From Rhodobacter sp. (GTDB lineage Bacteria > Pseudomonadota > Alphaproteobacteria > Rhodobacterales > Rhodobacteraceae): 9,460 nt of DNA. The translations under genes and the position numbers were made by a program. The DNA lies in contig PNNE01000046.1 in assembly GCA_013824055.1 (NCBI GenBank), positions 1 through 9,460 of the forward strand, written 5' to 3'. Positions within the stretch are counted from its first letter, which is position 1; every line of letters starts with the position of its first letter. The notes below the pieces were generated by a model. The model saw nothing but the letters and a program-made list of their open reading frames with translations. It was not told the DNA's origin and made no database searches. Of this stretch, positions 5,759-9,460 are shown in pieces.

Positions 5759-6736
5759 TCAGGCCTCCAAGAGCTTTCCGATCCTGGTCTTGGTATCGGC
5801 ATCGCAGAAGGCCGCGTCAAGCGACTGGCGCGCGATCCGCCGGAATTGCCCCTCGTCCCAGTCGAAGGCGCGGTGCAGTTCTTCGTACTCCCGCGCCATC
5901 GTGGTGTGGAAGAACGGCGGATCGTCGGTCGAGATGGTGACCTTCACCCCCCGGCGGTCCAGTTCGGCGATGGGGTGCGCCTTGAAACCCGGATAGATCC
6001 CCAGCGTCACGTTCGACCCGGGACAAACCTCCAGCACGATCCCCGTCTCGGCCAGTTCATCCACCAGGCCCGGGTCCTCGATCGCCCGCACGCCATGCCC
6101 GATCCGCTCCACCCCCAGGTCGCGCACCGCGTCGCGCACGCTGTCCGGCCCGCCCCATTCCCCGGCATGGGCCGTCAGCCGCAGCCCCGCCTCCCGCGCG
6201 CAGTCGAAGGACCAGGAGAAGTCCTTGGGCGCTCCGACCTTCTCGTCTCCCGCGATGCCGAAGCCGACGATCCAGTCGCCCGCCGTCTCGGCAGCACAGC
6301 GGGCCGTCTCGCGCGCCTTCTCCGGCCCGAAGTGCCGGATGCAGGTGATGATCCCGCGCAGGGTGATGCCCAGGTCACGCTCGGCCTGATCCGCCGCCTC
6401 CCGCATCGCATGAAGGTATTCCTTCCACGCGCCCACATCGCGCCCCCCGCAGAAATCCGGGCTCAGGAAGGTCTCGGAATAGACCACGCCGGACTGCGCC
6501 GATTCCTCCAGCACCGCCAGCACCAGCCGCTGATAATCGCGCGGAGATTGCAGGGCCGAGGTCGCCGCCTCATAGACCTTCAGGAAATCCCAGAAGTCCT
6601 TGTAGCGGTAGTTCCCCCGCGCATCGAACACCCCGGCTATGTCCAGATGCTTTTCCTTCGCCAGCCCCGCGATAAAGCCGGGCGGAGCCGCCCCTTCCAG
6701 ATGCAGATGCAGTTCGACCTTCGGTAATCCGCTCAT
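5759..6736 (-). CDS. add: Adenosine deaminase
   Basis: This 325-residue TIM-barrel zinc enzyme hydrolyses adenosine (and usually deoxyadenosine) to inosine and ammonia. All expected active-site residues are visible: His10 and His12 in KVELHLHLEG, His190 with the proton-donor Glu193 in TAHAGE, His214 in RIGHG, and Asp271 with Asp272 in STDDP. The SNVTLG signature is also present. HAGEWGGPDSV follows the adenosine deaminase pattern rather than the HAGEEGP type of adenine deaminases, so adenosine is the likely substrate; this is inference from motifs. Length is close to E. coli Add (333). The ATG at 6736 has GGGGAT just upstream. The gene starts 68 bases after deoB, the only real gap inside the operon, and that gap contains a strong hairpin. 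Its stop touches the upp start codon. Confidence 0.95.
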   Translation of the reverse strand: MSGLPKVELHLHLEGAAPPGFIAGLAKEKHLDIAGVFDARGNYRYKDFWDFLKVYEAATSALQSPRDYQRLVLAVLEESAQSGVVYSETFLSPDFCGGRDVGAWKEYLHAMREAADQAERDLGITLRGIITCIRHFGPEKARETARCAAETAGDWIVGFGIAGDEKVGAPKDFSWSFDCAREAGLRLTAHAGEWGGPDSVRDAVRDLGVERIGHGVRAIEDPGLVDELAETGIVLEVCPGSNVTLGIYPGFKAHPIAELDRRGVKVTISTDDPPFFHTTMAREYEELHRAFDWDEGQFRRIARQSLDAAFCDADTKTRIGKLLEA

Positions 6737-6747
6737 GCCATCCCCAT

Positions 6748-6797
6748 TTTCTGTCTACAAATATCCTCGGGGGGTCCGGGGGGCGAAGCGCCCCCGG
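6748..6797 (-). terminator. Strong GC hairpin plus CCCCGAGGATATTTG tail between deoB and add
   Basis: On the - strand a 7-bp stem (6795-6789 with 6785-6779, GGGGGCG and CGCCCCC, loop CTT) follows the deoB stop. With one bulged base, 6797-6796 and 6777-6776 extend it to 9 pairs. The tail that follows reads ACCCCCCGAGGATATTTG and then TAGACAG. I recall closely similar hairpin-plus-CCCCGAGGATATTT elements at the 3' ends of many Rhodobacteraceae genes, but no search was possible. It lacks a strict U-tract, so it may act as partial terminator, RNA 3'-end stabiliser or processing site, lowering expression of add, upp and the SPOR gene relative to deoA and deoB. Confidence 0.5.
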
Positions 6798-6804
6798 CGG
6801 CCCG

Positions 6805-8013
6805 TCACAGGAAACTCCGCCCCGGCCCTTGTGCCGCCACACCCAGATGCGCAGCCACCGAGGCCCCAACGTCCACGAATCCGCGCAGACCGACCTCGCG
6901 CGCACCGACGCCCCAGGCCACCACCGGCACCCGTTCCCGCGTATGTTCCGTCCCCCGGAAGGTCGGGTCGTTGCCGTGATCGGCGGTGAAGATCGCCAGG
7001 TCCCCCGGCCGCAACTGCGCGAAGAACCGGGGCAGGGCGGCATCGAACCACTCCAGCGCCCGGGCATAGCCTGCCACGTCACGGGGATGGCCATACAAGG
7101 TGTCGAATTCCACGAAGTTCGCAAAGGTCAAGCTGCCCGCCTCAGCATCCGCTCCCAAACGCACCAGATGTTCGAAAAGATCAGAGTCGGACTTGCCCTT
7201 GTGCAGGTGGCCGATCCCGCGCATCGAAAAGATGTCGCCGATCTTGCCGACCCCGTGCGTCTCCCGCCCCGCGTCCGAAACCCAGTCCAGCAAGGTCGGC
7301 GACGGCGGCGCGATGGCGAAATCCTTGCGGTTCGAAGTGCGCTTGAAATTGCCCGGCCCCCCGGTGAAAGGCCGCGCGATGACCCGGCCCACCTTCCGGG
7401 CGTGCAGCATCGGCGCCAGGTCCTTGCACAGCTGCAACAGCCGATCCAGCCCGAAAGCCTCTTCATGTGCGGCGATCTGGAAGACGCTGTCGGCGCTGGT
7501 GTAGCAGATCGGCCAGCCGGTCCGCAGGTGTTCCTCGCAATGCTCGGCAATGATCGGCACGCCCGAGGCATGGCAGTTCCCCAGAATGCCCGCGGTCCCG
7601 GCCAGACGGCAGACCTCGGCGACGATGTCGTCCGGGAACGCCGGTATCGTGTCGGGGAAATAGGTCCAGTCCCAGGGCACCGGCACGCCCGCCAGCTCCC
7701 AGTGCCCGGAGGGGGTATCCTTGCCCCGCGACACCTCGGTTGCCGCACCCCACAGCCCCTTTGGGGTCGCCGCAAGCCCCGGCGTCGCGAAGCCCGAGGC
7801 CAGCCGGATCGCCGCGCCCAGGCCCAGCTGGTCAAGGTTCGGCAGCTTCAAGGGACCCGTCCGCCCGACATCGGCCCGCCCGTCGGCGCAGGCTGCCGCA
7901 ACATGACCCAGCGTGTTCGACCCGGCATCGCCGAACGCCTCGGCATCCGGTGCGCCGCCGCACCCGACACTGTCCATCACGATCAGGAACGCCCGCCCCT
8001 GCACTCTGGCCAT
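6805..8013 (-). CDS. deoB: Phosphopentomutase
   Basis: This 402-residue enzyme of the alkaline phosphatase superfamily interconverts ribose-1-phosphate with ribose-5-phosphate and the 2-deoxy forms, linking nucleoside phosphorolysis to the pentose phosphate pathway. Visible hallmarks are the metal-binding MDSVGCGGAPDA (Asp14), GSNTLGH, the phospho-threonine region GKDTPSGHWE (Thr100), FVEFDTLYGHPRD (Asp304, His309), TADHGNDPT (Asp345, His346) and GTEHTRE (His357). Length matches E. coli DeoB (407). The ATG at 8013 shares one base with the deoA stop (TGATG), and AGAGGA lies upstream inside deoA, so the two are translationally coupled. DeoA makes its substrate, deoxyribose-1-phosphate. No deoxyribose-phosphate aldolase (deoC) is visible in the window. 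Confidence 0.98.
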   Translation of the reverse strand: MARVQGRAFLIVMDSVGCGGAPDAEAFGDAGSNTLGHVAAACADGRADVGRTGPLKLPNLDQLGLGAAIRLASGFATPGLAATPKGLWGAATEVSRGKDTPSGHWELAGVPVPWDWTYFPDTIPAFPDDIVAEVCRLAGTAGILGNCHASGVPIIAEHCEEHLRTGWPICYTSADSVFQIAAHEEAFGLDRLLQLCKDLAPMLHARKVGRVIARPFTGGPGNFKRTSNRKDFAIAPPSPTLLDWVSDAGRETHGVGKIGDIFSMRGIGHLHKGKSDSDLFEHLVRLGADAEAGSLTFANFVEFDTLYGHPRDVAGYARALEWFDAALPRFFAQLRPGDLAIFTADHGNDPTFRGTEHTRERVPVVAWGVGAREVGLRGFVDVGASVAAHLGVAAQGPGRSFL

Positions 8014-9323
8014 CAGCCGATCCTCTTCTGCACCAGAAGCGGTTCCTCGGGCAGGTCTGCCACAATCGCATAGGCCGCCTGGACCGCCGCCACTGCCGCC
8101 CGGGCCTCGTCTTCGGTTGCCGCATGGACCATCGCCAAGGGCACGCCCGCCCCCGTCTCCTCGCCAAGACCGGCCAGGTCCGACAATCCGACCGAGGGGT
8201 TCACACGGTCGCCTTCCCGCAGCCGTCCGCCGCCCAGGTGCACCACGGCCAGCCCCAGCGCCTCTCCGTCGATGCGCCCGACGAACCCGTCATGCAGCGA
8301 CGGGACCTCCAGCATCACCGGGGCCGAGGGCAGCCGGTCCGGCCAGCGGTCCACGAAATCCGCAGGCCCGCCCTGCGCCACGACCATGCGCCCGAAGAAC
8401 TCTGCCGCCTGGCCCGATTCCAGCGCCTGCGCGATCCGGCCCGCGCCGTCGCTTGCGTCCGAAGCCAGCCCGGCCAGCGCCAGCACTTCGCCGCCCAGCG
8501 CCACCGTCAGGTCCCAGACGGCCGCGTTGACCGAGGTCCCGGTCAGCGTTTCCATCACCTCGATCACTTCCAGCGCATTGCCCGCCGCAGTCGCCAGGGG
8601 CTGCGACATGTCGGTGACAAGGGCCGAGGTCATGCAGCCCGCCCCCTGCGCCGTCTTGACCAGCGCCTGCGCCAGGGCCTCGGCGTCCTTGGCCGTCTTC
8701 ATGAACGCGCCCGAGCCGCACTTGACGTCCAGGACCAGCGCCTCCAGCCCCGCCGCCAGCTTCTTCGACAGGATGGATGCCGTGATCAGGTCGATCGACT
8801 CCACGGTCGCCGAGACATCGCGGATCGCATAAAGCCGCCGGTCCGCCGGGGCGAGGTCCGCACTGGCCGCCACGATGGCGCATTTCACCTCGGCCATCTG
8901 CTTGCGCAACGCCGCTTCCGAAAGCCCGGTCCGGAACCCCGGAATCGCCTCCAGCTTGTCCAGCGTCCCGCCGGTATGCCCCAGCCCGCGGCCCGAGATC
9001 ATCGGGACGTAAGCCCCGCAGGCCGCCAGCGCCGGGGCCAGCAGCAACGAGGTGCAATCCCCGATCCCGCCCGTCGAATGCTTGTCGACCACCGGGCCGG
9101 GCAGGTCCCATGCCAGCACCTGGCCGCTGTCGCGCATCCCGCGGGTCAGCGCCACGCGCCCCGCTTCGGACAGGCCCTTCAGCAGCACCGCCATCGCGAA
9201 GGCCCCGGCCTGCGCATCCGTCACCTCGCCCGATGCAAGGCCCATCGCGAACCAGCGCAGCTCTTCAGCCGAGGGTTGCCCCCCGTCCCGCACTTTCGCG
9301 ATGACCTGACGCGCGGCGGTCAC
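8013..9323 (-). CDS. deoA: Thymidine phosphorylase
   Basis: This 436-residue cytoplasmic enzyme splits thymidine (and deoxyuridine) with phosphate into base and 2-deoxyribose-1-phosphate. It aligns along its length with E. coli DeoA (440): VVDKHSTGGIGD (phosphate loop, His82), MISGRGLGHTGGTLDKLEAI, YAIRDVSATVESIDLITASI with Arg168, Ser183 and Lys187 at the catalytic spacing, and DVKCGSGAFM. The motifs favour thymidine phosphorylase over the AMP phosphorylase type. The start is placed at the GTG at 9323 because homology begins there (TAARQVIAKVRDG corresponds to LAQEIIRKKRDG in E. coli) and because GTGA then overlaps the cdd stop by 4 bases. The same frame stays open up to 9407, but those residues fall on cdd coding sequence and are not conserved-looking. 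GGAGCG just upstream may serve as ribosome site. Confidence 0.96.
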   Translation of the reverse strand: MTAARQVIAKVRDGGQPSAEELRWFAMGLASGEVTDAQAGAFAMAVLLKGLSEAGRVALTRGMRDSGQVLAWDLPGPVVDKHSTGGIGDCTSLLLAPALAACGAYVPMISGRGLGHTGGTLDKLEAIPGFRTGLSEAALRKQMAEVKCAIVAASADLAPADRRLYAIRDVSATVESIDLITASILSKKLAAGLEALVLDVKCGSGAFMKTAKDAEALAQALVKTAQGAGCMTSALVTDMSQPLATAAGNALEVIEVMETLTGTSVNAAVWDLTVALGGEVLALAGLASDASDGAGRIAQALESGQAAEFFGRMVVAQGGPADFVDRWPDRLPSAPVMLEVPSLHDGFVGRIDGEALGLAVVHLGGGRLREGDRVNPSVGLSDLAGLGEETGAGVPLAMVHAATEDEARAAVAAVQAAYAIVADLPEEPLLVQKRIG

Positions 9324-9460
9324 GTGCGCTCCATATGGGCAGCGGTGAAGACGCCCGGCAGCAGGTCGGCCACGGTCATGACCTTCGCCTTGCCGTCGGT
9401 GGTGCAAAGCGTCACGCGCACCTCCTGCCCCGCGAACTCGGCGATCTTCTGGCGGCAGCC
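9320..9460 (-). CDS. cdd: Cytidine deaminase, C-terminal part (cut by window end)
   Basis: The last 46 codons of a gene entering from beyond 9460 read GCRQKIAEFAGQ, EVRVTLCTTDGKAKVM, TVADLLPGVFTAAHMERT and a TGA at 9322-9320. GCRQ is the end of the PCGxCRQ zinc motif of cytidine deaminases, including the last zinc-binding Cys; TTDGK and the LLPGVF ending fit the family. The enzyme deaminates cytidine and deoxycytidine to uridine and deoxyuridine. The N-terminal His/Cys-Glu active-site motif lies outside the window. The stop overlaps the GTG start of deoA by 4 bases, making cdd the most upstream visible gene of the salvage operon; any promoter and regulator are beyond the window. Confidence 0.9.
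   Translation of the reverse strand, partial: GCRQKIAEFAGQEVRVTLCTTDGKAKVMTVADLLPGVFTAAHMERT

Noticed and set aside
4823..6727. 634-codon open frame on the + strand
   Set aside because: It is antisense to the SPOR gene, upp and add; its product is Arg/Pro/Gln/His-rich with no domain, the usual mirror of GC-rich codon bias.
6829..8073. 414-codon open frame on the + strand
   Set aside because: It is antisense to deoB and low in complexity, with no recognisable motif.
9324..9407. Earlier start for thymidine phosphorylase
   Set aside because: The extra residues come from cdd coding DNA read in another frame and have no counterpart in E. coli DeoA.
1..9460. CRISPR array, insertion sequence, tRNA/rRNA gene, prophage or defence genes
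   Set aside because: No spaced direct repeats, transposase, tRNA-like fold or phage or defence domain was seen on either strand.

Overview
The window looks like chromosomal DNA from a high-GC alphaproteobacterium, most probably of the Rhodobacterales/Rhodobacteraceae. The signs are strong G/C bias at third codon positions, the style of the proteins, the compact cdd-deoA-deoB-add-upp gene order, and a hairpin plus CCCCGAGGATATTTG tail between deoB and add that I recall from intergenic regions of this family. Genus and species cannot be fixed from the sequence alone.

Left part (1-3552): the 3' end of an RhlE-like DEAD-box RNA helicase (+) runs into a convergent small gene for an unrecognised 150-residue protein with a possible helix-turn-helix (-); a hairpin between their ends may stop transcription of both. 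A 357-bp gap follows. It carries an AT-rich stretch, a perfect inverted repeat, a T7 tract, three hairpins and a terminator-like structure, so it may hold divergent promoters and a small RNA or leader. Thymidine kinase (tdk, +) comes next. Convergent with it is an EamA/DMT-type permease (-) whose last transmembrane segment is out of frame, apparently through loss of two bases.

Middle (3553-4569): a single-pass membrane protein (+) of unknown function. It resembles M48-type peptidases around the usual active site but lacks the HExxH motif.

Right part (4575-9460, all -): a tightly packed nucleoside salvage operon, in transcription order cdd (cytidine deaminase, cut by the window edge), deoA (thymidine phosphorylase), deoB (phosphopentomutase), add (adenosine deaminase), upp (uracil phosphoribosyltransferase) and a secreted SPOR-domain protein. 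Junctions are 4-nt overlap, 1-nt overlap, 68-nt gap with hairpin, 0 nt, and 4-nt overlap. Cdd deaminates (deoxy)cytidine. DeoA releases base and deoxyribose-1-phosphate. DeoB turns the pentose-1-phosphate into pentose-5-phosphate for central metabolism. Add deaminates adenosine. Upp recaptures uracil as UMP. Tdk, about 2 kb away and on the other strand, would instead keep thymidine as dTMP.

Most genes are ordinary housekeeping salvage genes. I see no sign of a defence system, CRISPR array, prophage, insertion sequence or tRNA/rRNA gene, and no clear new multi-gene system. The points most worth a second look are the frameshifted permease, the structured gap upstream of tdk, the degenerate peptidase-like protein, and the SPOR protein translationally coupled to upp.
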